A program made the translations under genes and the position numbers. Below the pieces are notes generated by a model that worked only from the letters and a program-made list of their open reading frames with translations, had not been told where the DNA came from and ran no database searches. A stretch of 35,093 nucleotides of DNA from Cycloclasticus sp. symbiont of Poecilosclerida sp. M. GTDB lineage: Bacteria; Pseudomonadota; Gammaproteobacteria; Methylococcales; Cycloclasticaceae. The DNA lies in the NCBI GenBank assembly GCA_002101225.1, contig LWTN01000229.1, forward strand, positions 1-35,093. Reading direction: 5' to 3'. The number at the start of each line of letters is the position of its first letter. Within the stretch, counting starts at the first letter, position 1. Positions 12,201 through 19,749 of this stretch are shown piece after piece.

Positions 12201-13268
12201 TTATTGCACTCGGTTTCTAATGCCTACGACGGTCGTAAAAACTCGTCGTAGGCGGTTGTCTGGTGAGGTGACAGTTGCACCATTGTACGTGTAGATAAGC
12301 TTGTCGGTCGTTAGGTTATCGGCCTGTGTTTCAACCAATAAGCTGATTTCAGCACTGATGACATTGCCCCAATTAGCGGCTGCACCTACATCATTGGCAG
12401 TTTGATAGACATCAATAATGTCATCACCTGTGGTGTCCACGCCGTATTTTATTTGCATGTTTTCAACGCCCTCTATTAACTCCCTCGCTTTTCCCGCGGT
12501 ATTGTCGTATGCCCATAGGGCATTGCGCCCACCCTCCCCTTTGCGTATATAGTAGGTAAGCGAAGTAAGCTGCAGTAACTCGGAGTCTGAGCCGTAAAGT
12601 TTTGCGTTACCAGTGCCGCAAACACCGGTGCCAATACCCGCTTGATTAAGGCATAAGCTCCCCCCGGTGTTTTTGTCAACAGTGTGTGTGATGGTTTGTG
12701 GGGAGCCACTGGAAACAGTAGTGGCCTTGAAAATGTGTGCATCTTGGCAGTCTGAAATCATCAAAGTATCGTCTTTTTTTAGGTTGCAACTATTAGCTGC
12801 CGAAATTTGTATGACGGCATCCGAGGAGAGCATCGGCACAGTTAATGTCGCGCCACAACTACTGCCTTTCTGAATGGTAATAGTATCGGTGCCGCCGATA
12901 GTTGTGGTAGCAATACTAGCGTTTAATACGGGCGCCCATACAGTGAGCGATGTGGCTTCATTTCCGCTAATGGTACTGTCTTTATCATAATTAGGGACAG
13001 GAGCTTGAGCAACAGTTTGTACATTCATTTCTTCAATGGCTCTACAGCCAGTGTAGCCAGCTTCTCGAACGTCTTTAGTGATGAATTGGAAGCCGAAACG
13101 GGTATTTTCTTGAAGTCTAGAGTGTTCTTCGGTAATTCGGTACGTTTTTTGGGTGCTGATAAAAATTTGACTGACACCTGCGATTAATATTAGACCGATG
13201 ACCATCGCAACCATTAATTCAACAAGTGTAATGCCTTGCTGATTTATTTTTTTAGTTAAAAAAGTCAT
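12201..13268 (-). CDS. pilW: Type IV minor pilin PilW
   Basis: Minor pilin of the PilVWX-Y1 complex. It has 355 residues, usual for PilW. The leader ..KKINQQG is cut before ITLVE (Glu5 present), followed by the helix LMVAMVIGLILIAGVSQIFI. 'QENTRFGFQFITKDVREAGYTGC' is a typical PilW segment right after the helix. The ATG overlaps the pilV stop by 4 nt (ATGA), a clear sign of translational coupling. Confidence 0.93.
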   Translation of the reverse strand: MTFLTKKINQQGITLVELMVAMVIGLILIAGVSQIFISTQKTYRITEEHSRLQENTRFGFQFITKDVREAGYTGCRAIEEMNVQTVAQAPVPNYDKDSTISGNEATSLTVWAPVLNASIATTTIGGTDTITIQKGSSCGATLTVPMLSSDAVIQISAANSCNLKKDDTLMISDCQDAHIFKATTVSSGSPQTITHTVDKNTGGSLCLNQAGIGTGVCGTGNAKLYGSDSELLQLTSLTYYIRKGEGGRNALWAYDNTAGKARELIEGVENMQIKYGVDTTGDDIIDVYQTANDVGAAANWGNVISAEISLLVETQADNLTTDKLIYTYNGATVTSPDNRLRRVFTTVVGIRNRVQ

Positions 13269-13702
13269 AGCTCAGTACTCATGGAAAAACTTCGGGTATT
13301 GCTGCCGCTAAGACCGTTTGAGTCATACCATTGTACGGTAATGGTGGTTACGCCGTCTACTGCTGTAACAATAGTGCCCTTTCCAGCAGGAAGAGACGCT
13401 GCGATAGCGGTTTTCCATGCTTGCCAGTCGTCGTCTACAACAGAGCCTGAATTAGGAGATGCGGCGGCGATATCGTAGCCGCCCGCTTTTGCAACTAATT
13501 TGTTAATTCTCATTCTGTCTATAATGCCGTAGATGTGCACGACTGCCTCTGTTCGCAATTGAGCGCTGTGGTTACTTTTAAGGCTCGCTATTTGCAATCC
13601 AGCGATGCCTAATAATCCTATAGCGAGAACAAATACGGCAACCATAACCTCTATCAATGAGAAACCGTTTTGTGTTGTTTTATTGGGTTTAATTATGGAC
13701 AT
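13265..13702 (-). CDS. pilV: Type IV minor pilin PilV
   Basis: Minor pilin, 145 residues. The prepilin site is TTQNG|FSLIE, with Glu5 and the helix VMVAVFVLAIGLLGIAGLQI. The PilV-type sequence 'ASLKSNHSAQLRTEAVVH' follows. It overlaps fimT by 10 nt upstream and pilW by 4 nt downstream. Short for PilV, but it covers the conserved N-terminus and a small C-terminal sheet. Confidence 0.9.
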   Translation of the reverse strand: MSIIKPNKTTQNGFSLIEVMVAVFVLAIGLLGIAGLQIASLKSNHSAQLRTEAVVHIYGIIDRMRINKLVAKAGGYDIAAASPNSGSVVDDDWQAWKTAIAASLPAGKGTIVTAVDGVTTITVQWYDSNGLSGSNTRSFSMSTEL

Positions 13703-14280
13703 AATGCGGTTCCCGTTGAAGTTCGGGGGCGTCCAGAAAGGTTGACTGCAACAGCCCTAGACTTGGCCGTGTTGGCGTCGCCTGCGCATAGTCTAAACGT
13801 GTCATTTGAGAGTCCTCCAGATCCCTTTGATAAACCGCTAGGTAAATAGCTAACCCATTTGGCATAGGTGGCGCCTGTGCGCAAGGTGAAATTAGTTGGT
13901 AGTGAGCCATAGGTTCTTAAAAGGCAATCTTCACCAACTTCGCAAAGATTGGTGTCAGCATCATCATCAAATGTGCCGTCTGCATCTAGGTCAGTAAATA
14001 GGTCCCAGCCGTTATCCCAAACTTCGTCGGTGGTGCCTTTACGGCGAACAGTCACCCGAACGCCTCTTTTGATGGCCTCGCTCCGCGCTAAATTTAGCAC
14101 TGCGACCAGATTGTTGGTTTGTGTAACGGTATGGTTTTTTTGTATAAATTGTTGATAACTAGGGACGCCTATAGTTAATAGAATGCCGGCAATGACCACG
14201 GTCGTTAAAAGCTCAATAAGCGTAAAGCCTTGCCGCTTTTTTGGACTAGGGCGTTGTAATAGAGTCTTAATAGCTTGCAG
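13693..14280 (-). CDS. fimT: FimT/GspH-type minor pilin; start codon not canonical
   Basis: First pilin gene of the cluster. The ORF track starts at GTG 14199, but that lies inside the membrane helix. Reading upstream in frame gives LLQRPSPKKRQG|FTLIELLTTVV, a perfect class III prepilin signal with Glu5. The frame is open back to a TAA at 14311-14313, yet it contains no ATG, GTG or TTG before the leader. The nearest possibilities are CTG (14278-14280) or ATT (14269-14271), neither with a clear ribosome binding site. I set the start at CTG only to include the leader. After the helix the protein matches FimT/GspH ('NNLVAVLNLARSEAIKRG') and ends '..LSGRPRTSTGTALCP'. The stop overlaps pilV by 10 nt. 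Either a rare start codon is used or a point mutation removed the start. Confidence 0.82.
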   Translation of the reverse strand: MQAIKTLLQRPSPKKRQGFTLIELLTTVVIAGILLTIGVPSYQQFIQKNHTVTQTNNLVAVLNLARSEAIKRGVRVTVRRKGTTDEVWDNGWDLFTDLDADGTFDDDADTNLCEVGEDCLLRTYGSLPTNFTLRTGATYAKWVSYLPSGLSKGSGGLSNDTFRLCAGDANTAKSRAVAVNLSGRPRTSTGTALCP

Positions 14281-14350
14281 TTTAACAGGTATTTTTTTAA
14301 GTTCTACTGATTAAGTGGTGAGCGGTATTGTTCGCCAGATAAACGGTTCA

Positions 14351-15463
14351 TTACTTAGTATCCACTAGATGAATGGTGTCTTCGTCTAGCCCTGGAGCAG
14401 AATCAGCCCCTAGTTTAATCATTAGACGAACTTCGTTGGTGGAATCGGCATGCCGTAGCGCGTCTTCATAACTGATATGGTCGGCTAGGTACAAATCATA
14501 CAAGGCCTGGTCAAAAGTTTGCATGCCTTGCTCAGTCGAGTTTTTCATCAATTCCTTAAGCTTATGGACATCGCCTTTTCTAATAAAATCAGATGCTAAC
14601 GGGGTGTTAATTAGAATTTCCACAACGGGTTTGCGGCTTTTACCATCTATGGAAGGCACAAGTTGCTGGGCTATAATTGCTTTTAGATTAAGCGATAAAT
14701 CCATAAACAATTGTTTATGCGCATCATCTGGAAAGAAGTGAATAATGCGGTCGAGCGCTTGGTTAGCATTGTTTGCGTGTAAGGTTGATAGGCACAAATG
14801 CCCTGTTTCCGCAAAAGCTATCGCGTGTTGCATGGTTTCGCGCGCACGAATCTCGCCAATTAGTATAACGTCGGGCGCTTGACGCAATGTGTTTCTTAGC
14901 GCTATCTCGTACGACTCTGTATCGATACCGACTTCGCGTTGGCTAACGACGCAGCCGGTGTTATTGTGCAGGTACTCGATAGGGTCTTCGATTGTAATGA
15001 TATGCCCTGTGCCATTTTTATTGCGGTATCCAACCATCGCTGCCAGCGAGGTAGATTTACCCGCTCCAGTCGCACCAACAAAAATAATGAGGCCACGCTT
15101 GGTCATCGCAAGCTCGTTTAAAATAGGCGGAATACCAAGTTCTTCTGCAGTGGGGATTTTGTTTTCAATACGACGTAGTACCATGCCGACACTACTTCTT
15201 TGCACAAAGGCGCTTACTCGAAAACGACCTATCTCGGGCCTTTGAATTGCAAATTGACATTCTTTGGTGTCTTCAAACTCTTTTTGTTGTTCGGAGTCCA
15301 TAATGCTAAGGACTAAGGCTTTCGATTGCTGAGCATCTAGGCTTGTTTTAGAAGCACCTTTAAGTACGCCATTAACCTTGATGGTGGGAGGGTAGTCAGA
15401 CGTGATAAATACATCAGACGCCTTTTGTTCAACGGAGTATTTTAGTAACGAATCAAAATCCAT
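14351..15463 (-). CDS. pilU: Twitching motility retraction ATPase PilU
   Basis: Hexameric AAA+-like ATPase that helps PilT depolymerise the pilus at the inner membrane. It has 370 residues: an N-terminal PAS-like domain, Walker A GATGAGKST, Asp box 'ITIEDPIEYLHNN', Walker B 'DVILIGEIR' and His box 'GHLCLSTLHANNANQALDRI'. 'RETMQHAIAFAETGH' and the extended C-terminus after the catalytic core separate PilU from PilT. It lies 20 nt downstream of pilT. The gap to the fimT reading frame is only about 40-70 nt, with no terminator seen, so pilTU and the pilin cluster may share transcripts. Confidence 0.95.
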   Translation of the reverse strand: MDFDSLLKYSVEQKASDVFITSDYPPTIKVNGVLKGASKTSLDAQQSKALVLSIMDSEQQKEFEDTKECQFAIQRPEIGRFRVSAFVQRSSVGMVLRRIENKIPTAEELGIPPILNELAMTKRGLIIFVGATGAGKSTSLAAMVGYRNKNGTGHIITIEDPIEYLHNNTGCVVSQREVGIDTESYEIALRNTLRQAPDVILIGEIRARETMQHAIAFAETGHLCLSTLHANNANQALDRIIHFFPDDAHKQLFMDLSLNLKAIIAQQLVPSIDGKSRKPVVEILINTPLASDFIRKGDVHKLKELMKNSTEQGMQTFDQALYDLYLADHISYEDALRHADSTNEVRLMIKLGADSAPGLDEDTIHLVDTK

Positions 15464-15483
15464 AGGTATCCTCTAAGCGAACT

Positions 15484-16521
15484 CTAGCTGAATGTTTTTT
15501 TGTCAGTTGCTTTTAGTTTGGCATCGTTTCGTGAAACTATGCCGCTATTAACGAGTTCGGCTAGGTGTTGATCAAGGGTTTGCATGCCATCTTTGCGACT
15601 AGTTTGTATTGTCGAGTACATTTGGGCAATTTTGCCCTCACGAATCAGGTTTCGGATAGCAGCGGTACCAATCATAATTTCCCAAGCTGCGATACGCCCG
15701 CCGCCAATTTTTTTCATTAATGTTTGTGCAATAACGGCGCGAAGTGACTCCGATAACATGGAGCGTACCATGCCTTGTTCCCCTTCTGGAAAAACGTCAA
15801 TAATACGGTCAATAGTTTTAGCGGCGGAGCTGGTATGTAGAGTGCCGAAAACGAGGTGGCCGGTCTCAGCGGCAGTTAATGCTAGACGGATGGTTTCTAG
15901 ATCGCGTAGCTCACCCACTAGGATAACATCTGGGTCTTCACGCAACGCAACGCGTAATGCCTCGGTAAAGCCGTGGGTGTGTTTAGCGACCTCTCGTTGG
16001 TTTATAAGACATTTTTTGCTTTTATGAAGAAATTCGATGGGATCTTCTATTGTAAGAATGTGCTCATAAAAGTTATCATTTTTATAATCCATCAGGGCAG
16101 CAAGTGTTGTGGATTTGCCGGAGCCTGTAGGCCCCGTTACTAAGATAAGACCGCGTGGCACGTTAATTATTTCTTTGAAGAATTCTGGACAACCTAAGGC
16201 ATCTAGCGTAAGTATATCGACAGGAATGGTTCTAAATACGGCGGCAAGCCCCCGATCTTGATTAAAGGCATTAACACGGAAACGTGCAAGATTGGGTATT
16301 TCAAAGGAAAAGTCGACTTCTAAGAATTCTTCAAGGTCCTTGCGTTGTTTATCGTTCATGATGTCGTAGACCATGCTGTGAACTTCTTTGTGTTCAAGCA
16401 CGGGCATGTTGATACGGCGGATATCTCCATCGACGCGAATCATGGGCGGAAGGCCAGCAGATAAGTGCAAATCAGAGGCTTTGCTTTTAACGCTGAACGC
16501 TAATAGGTCAGAAATATCCAT
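15484..16521 (-). CDS. pilT: Pilus retraction ATPase PilT
   Basis: Motor for pilus retraction and twitching. The 345 residues match the family. Walker A is GPTGSGKST, followed by 'ILTIEDPIEFLH', Walker B 'DVILVGELRDLETI' and His box 'GHLVFGTLHTSSAAKTIDRI'. The C-terminal AIRNLIREGK is the PilT signature needed for retraction. It is the first gene of the minus-strand pilus block and diverges from yggS across a 172-nt region that must hold its promoter. Confidence 0.97.
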   Translation of the reverse strand: MDISDLLAFSVKSKASDLHLSAGLPPMIRVDGDIRRINMPVLEHKEVHSMVYDIMNDKQRKDLEEFLEVDFSFEIPNLARFRVNAFNQDRGLAAVFRTIPVDILTLDALGCPEFFKEIINVPRGLILVTGPTGSGKSTTLAALMDYKNDNFYEHILTIEDPIEFLHKSKKCLINQREVAKHTHGFTEALRVALREDPDVILVGELRDLETIRLALTAAETGHLVFGTLHTSSAAKTIDRIIDVFPEGEQGMVRSMLSESLRAVIAQTLMKKIGGGRIAAWEIMIGTAAIRNLIREGKIAQMYSTIQTSRKDGMQTLDQHLAELVNSGIVSRNDAKLKATDKKTFS

Positions 16522-16652
16522 GGCGCTGTTCTATTTTTTAGCTAAAAGATGTTGGTTAAGTATGTCATGATATTTATACATTGCGAGCATTAATAATTCA
16601 AACTAAAGTGGTTTGAAGGTACCATTAACGCTAGGCTATGTAAATTTCAAAT

Positions 16653-16672
16653 TAATATCAATGCTGATATTA
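16653..16672. repeat. Palindrome in the pilT-yggS divergent region, operator-like
   Basis: TAATATCA-ATGC-TGATATTA, an 8-bp perfect inverted repeat with a 4-nt centre, lies 22 nt before the yggS start and about 130 nt from pilT. It could be a regulator site or a 5'-leader hairpin of yggS. The TAGTATAGAC that follows could contain a -10 element. No known motif is assigned. Confidence 0.35.
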
Positions 16673-16693
16673 GTATAGACATGAATAGAATTT

Positions 16694-17395
16694 ATGCCGT
16701 CTTTATTACAGCGCTACTCTTTGCAGTGTAGAAAAATAAAAAGCTTAGAAAATAAGCATCAGCTGGACGAGCGTTCTGTTCGTTTGATCGCGGTGAGTAA
16801 AACACGTTCTAGCGAAGAAATAGCTTGTTTATATCGTGCGGGTCAGCAAGATTTTGGTGAAAATTATCTGCAAGATGCCTTGCCGAAACAACGTGCGTTA
16901 ACGCATCTTGCTATTTATTGGCACTTTATTGGTCCAATCCAATCAAATAAAACACGCGATGTGGCGCGTTATTTTCAGTGGGTTCATAGTGTTGAGCGTT
17001 TGAAAATCGCACAAAGGCTGGCGCAACAAAGGCCGAGTTTTTTGCCCAAACTAAATATTTGTTTACAAGTTAACGTAGACGAAGAGTCGAGGAAATCTGG
17101 CTTTTTAATAGATGAGCTTGAAGAGGTTATTGAGCCGATATTAAGTCTAAAAGGGCTTAAATTAAGAGGCTTAATGGCCATTCCACGAGCGACGAGCAAG
17201 ATAGACGAACAACGAAAATCATTTAGACGCTTGGCGGCTGCAAAAAGCCAGATAAATGCAAAATTTGGCTTACAGCTTGATACGCTCTCAATGGGTATGA
17301 GCAGCGATTTATCTTCAGCTATTGCCGAAGGGGCAACCATGGTTCGTGTGGGGACGGCAATTTTTGGCCAAAGGCAGAAAAGCGTTCAAAAATAA
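16694..17395 (+). CDS. yggS: PLP homeostasis protein YggS/PipY
   Basis: Pyridoxal 5'-phosphate-binding protein of the alanine racemase N-terminal fold, thought to buffer PLP and affect amino acid pools; cytosolic. The 233 residues match the family length. The PLP lysine lies in 'RLIAVSKTR', followed by 'DFGENYLQDALPK', 'WHFIGPIQSNK', and C-terminal 'SMGMSSDLSSAIAEGATMVRVGTAIFG', which binds the phosphate. The ATG at 16694 has no strong ribosome binding site; the ATG at 16681 is out of frame. Position upstream of proC and yggT is the common gammaproteobacterial order. Confidence 0.94.
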   Translation: MPSLLQRYSLQCRKIKSLENKHQLDERSVRLIAVSKTRSSEEIACLYRAGQQDFGENYLQDALPKQRALTHLAIYWHFIGPIQSNKTRDVARYFQWVHSVERLKIAQRLAQQRPSFLPKLNICLQVNVDEESRKSGFLIDELEEVIEPILSLKGLKLRGLMAIPRATSKIDEQRKSFRRLAAAKSQINAKFGLQLDTLSMGMSSDLSSAIAEGATMVRVGTAIFGQRQKSVQK

Positions 17396-17611
17396 TCGCT
17401 ACTGTAGGTTAGAATTAGTAGGTGAGACCTTTCCACGGAAGAAGGTTTCGTTTCTAGGCACCAAAAGTAGGCGCTTTAGGCGAGGCAAAAATGCGCGAAT
17501 GAGGGAGTTTACAACTGTAAATGACCGATTGAGCACGTTTTTAACGATGCATAGGAGCGAAAGAGCTTTCGTGTAAAGGTTTCCAGATGTTAGTTAACTT
17601 AAACAAGAGAG
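17396..17611 (+). other. Intergenic region between yggS and proC with two small palindromes
   Basis: About 220 nt without a supported gene; the 84-residue ORF of the track here has no recognisable features and begins inside yggS. Two symmetrical elements are visible: TTTACA-AC-TGTAAA (17508-17521) and CGAAAG-AG-CTTTCG (17558-17571). The stretch 'gagggagtttacaactgtaa' reminds me of dispersed intergenic repeats found near housekeeping genes in marine gammaproteobacteria, but I could not check this. A proC promoter should lie here. Confidence 0.35.
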
Positions 17612-17615
17612 ATGC

Positions 17616-18440
17616 ATGCAAGACCAAATTATAGGATTTATTGGCGGTGGAAATATGGCAAATAGCCTAGTTGGTGGTTTAGTGAGCAATGCCTACCCCG
17701 CAGATAAAATTATTGTCTCAGATTTAGATGAAAAAAAATTAGCCTTTTTAAATGAGCAGTTCGGCGTTAACACAACACAAGATAATGTGGGGCTAGCTGG
17801 GCGTTGCGATATTCTTGTATTGGCCGTCAAACCGCAGCATATGCGTTCAGTCGTAGAGCCGTTAGAGCAGGCAGTACAATCGAACAGGCCCGCTGTGGTT
17901 TCCATTGCTGCGGGTATTCGTGAAGCTCATTTAGAAAAGTGGCTTGGGGGTGGCGTACCCGTTATCCGCTGTATGCCCAATACGCCAGCACTGGTTAAAA
18001 CGGGGGCGACGGGCTTGCACGCGAATGCTTTTGTGAGTGAAGAACAAAAAGACCGAACAGAATCTTTGTTAAGGGCAGTGGGCGTTACCGTTTGGTTAGA
18101 CAATGAGCAACAACTTGACATTGTAACGGCACTTTCTGGCAGTGGTCCCGCGTATTTCTTTTTAATGATGGAGGCCTTAGAAAAGGCGGCCGTTGACGCG
18201 GGTCTTGAGCAAAAGACAGCGCAGTTACTAACCCAAGAAACCGCGCTGGGTGCCGCGAAAATGGCGCTTGAGTCGAGCGAATCTGCTGCAACTCTAAGAG
18301 AACGTGTCACCTCTCCAGGTGGCACGACTGAAGCCGCGTTAACCGTGATGGAAGAGAAAGGCTTGCGTGATATTTTTGCGCAGGCCGTTGACGCTGCAAA
18401 GCATCGTTCGATAGCGCTATCTGAAGAATTAGGAGGCTAG
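17616..18440 (+). CDS. proC: Pyrroline-5-carboxylate reductase
   Basis: Last step of proline synthesis: reduces pyrroline-5-carboxylate with NADPH. It has 274 residues. The Rossmann motif IGFIGGGNMANSL is at the N-terminus, followed by 'VLAVKPQHM' and 'RCMPNTPALV'. The C-terminal dimerisation and catalytic domain carries 'ALSGSGPAYFFLMMEAL' and 'VTSPGGTTEAAL'. The ATG is preceded by AGAGAG. yggT begins 1 nt after the stop, so the two are translationally linked. Confidence 0.96.
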   Translation: MQDQIIGFIGGGNMANSLVGGLVSNAYPADKIIVSDLDEKKLAFLNEQFGVNTTQDNVGLAGRCDILVLAVKPQHMRSVVEPLEQAVQSNRPAVVSIAAGIREAHLEKWLGGGVPVIRCMPNTPALVKTGATGLHANAFVSEEQKDRTESLLRAVGVTVWLDNEQQLDIVTALSGSGPAYFFLMMEALEKAAVDAGLEQKTAQLLTQETALGAAKMALESSESAATLRERVTSPGGTTEAALTVMEEKGLRDIFAQAVDAAKHRSIALSEELGG

Positions 18441-18441
18441 G

Positions 18442-19014
18442 ATGTCAGGCGATTATTTAACCAACCCGCTCGTATTCCTCATAAGCTCTGTCATAGGGCT
18501 ATATATTGTGGTCCTTATGGTGCGTGTGTTGCTCCAGGCAACGGGCGCGGATTTTCGCAATCCGGTTTCTCGCGTCGTTATTAACGCAACGCGGCTTCCA
18601 TTGCAGGGCTTAAGGCCGTTTTTTCCAACGGTTAAAGACCTTAACTTAGCCGCGATTGTGTTGATGCTTGTGCTGCAGATGTCAGTCGGCTTTATTAAGG
18701 CGGGTCTTGCATCTGGGAGTCAGTTAATGGATCAACCATGGCCTTTGTTTATCTGGGCGCTCGTTGAGCTATTAGATGGTTTTATTAATATCTTTATTTT
18801 TTCTATCTTTGTTGTCGTTATTTTGAGTTGGATAAACCCAAGTTCGCATAACCCAGCTATCAGTCTGCTATATAAAATATCAGACATTATTTTAAAGCCG
18901 CTGCAAAGGGCTGTGCCGCCATTTGGTGCTTTTGATTTGACGCCAATTGTGGCGCTGTTTGGGCTGCAAGTATTAAAAATGCTGTTGTTCCCACCGCTAT
19001 ACGCGCTGATGTAA
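18442..19014 (+). CDS. yggT: YggT family inner membrane protein
   Basis: Integral membrane protein of unclear function, linked in related bacteria to osmotic or ion stress and commonly encoded next to proC. It has 190 residues with two YggT repeats. Hydrophobic segments are seen around 12-30, 70-88, 97-125 and 165-185; both repeats carry the 'NPVSRVV..TRLPLQGLRPFFP' / 'NPAISLLYKISDIILKPLQRAVPPFG' pattern. It begins 1 nt after proC and converges on trmB, with 24 nt between the stops. Confidence 0.9.
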   Translation: MSGDYLTNPLVFLISSVIGLYIVVLMVRVLLQATGADFRNPVSRVVINATRLPLQGLRPFFPTVKDLNLAAIVLMLVLQMSVGFIKAGLASGSQLMDQPWPLFIWALVELLDGFINIFIFSIFVVVILSWINPSSHNPAISLLYKISDIILKPLQRAVPPFGAFDLTPIVALFGLQVLKMLLFPPLYALM

Positions 19015-19038
19015 AAGAGCAGTCGTGTTATCAGAAAT

Positions 19039-19734
19039 TTATTTTGTGTAAAACAAGATATCCCAAACGCCATGACCCAAGCGTATTCCGCGGCGTTCAA
19101 ACTTTGTTATCGGGCGGTGCTTAGGACGTGTGATATACCCTTTCACTTTATTAACAAAACCCGAGTGCGCAGATAAAGTAACAAGCATGTGTTCGGCATA
19201 GTGTTGCCAATCTGTGGCGGCGTGAAAAGCACCGTCACTTTCAAGTTTACGGTGGATTAAATTCAGGAAGTTAGTTTGTACGATGCGCCGTTTATGGTGT
19301 CTTTTTTTATGCCACGGGTCGGGGAAAAATAGCTGAACACAATTCAGGCTATGGTCTGGAATTGCTTTCTCCAACACCTCTATAGCATCGGTGTCGAATA
19401 CGCGAATATTGGTGAGGCCTTCGTCCTGTACGCGCCTTAGTAAATGCCCCATGCCAGGGCGGTGGACTTCAATACCAATATAGTTTCGCTCGGGGTTTTC
19501 CCTAGCCGTGTCGGCCAGGCTTTCACCATCGCCGAAACCGATTTCCAGCGTTATTGGCTTGTTATTGTCGAAAGCCTTAGTGAGGTTAACGGCCGATTGG
19601 CTATTGAGGCCAAATTTCGGCCAGCCAGATTCAATGGCTTGTTCTTGCCCCGGCGTTAACCGACCTTCACGACGGACGAAACTGCGTATACGTCGGAGTA
19701 CGCTATGCTCGTTTGGGCGCTTGCTATGTTCCAT
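19039..19734 (-). CDS. trmB: tRNA (guanine-N7-)-methyltransferase
   Basis: SAM-dependent methylation of G46 in the tRNA variable loop. It has 231 residues. The SAM motif LEIGFGDGESLA is followed by 'NYIGIEVHRPGMGHLL', then the signature 'QLFFPDPWHKKRHHKRRIVQ' and 'TDWQHYAEHML'. It lies 15 nt downstream of thiG and is probably in the same transcript. The leader before the ATG reads AAAAAAAAGCCTCCTTT. It carries no Shine-Dalgarno but instead a CCTCCTTT like the 16S rRNA 3' end, so initiation probably depends on coupling to thiG. Confidence 0.95.
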   Translation of the reverse strand: MEHSKRPNEHSVLRRIRSFVRREGRLTPGQEQAIESGWPKFGLNSQSAVNLTKAFDNNKPITLEIGFGDGESLADTARENPERNYIGIEVHRPGMGHLLRRVQDEGLTNIRVFDTDAIEVLEKAIPDHSLNCVQLFFPDPWHKKRHHKRRIVQTNFLNLIHRKLESDGAFHAATDWQHYAEHMLVTLSAHSGFVNKVKGYITRPKHRPITKFERRGIRLGHGVWDILFYTK

Positions 19735-19749
19735 AAAGGAGGCTTTTTT

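Noticed and set aside
17322-17576. 84-residue plus-strand ORF between yggS and proC
   Set aside because: Starts inside yggS in another frame, has an arginine-rich composition unlike a protein domain, and shows no ribosome binding site.
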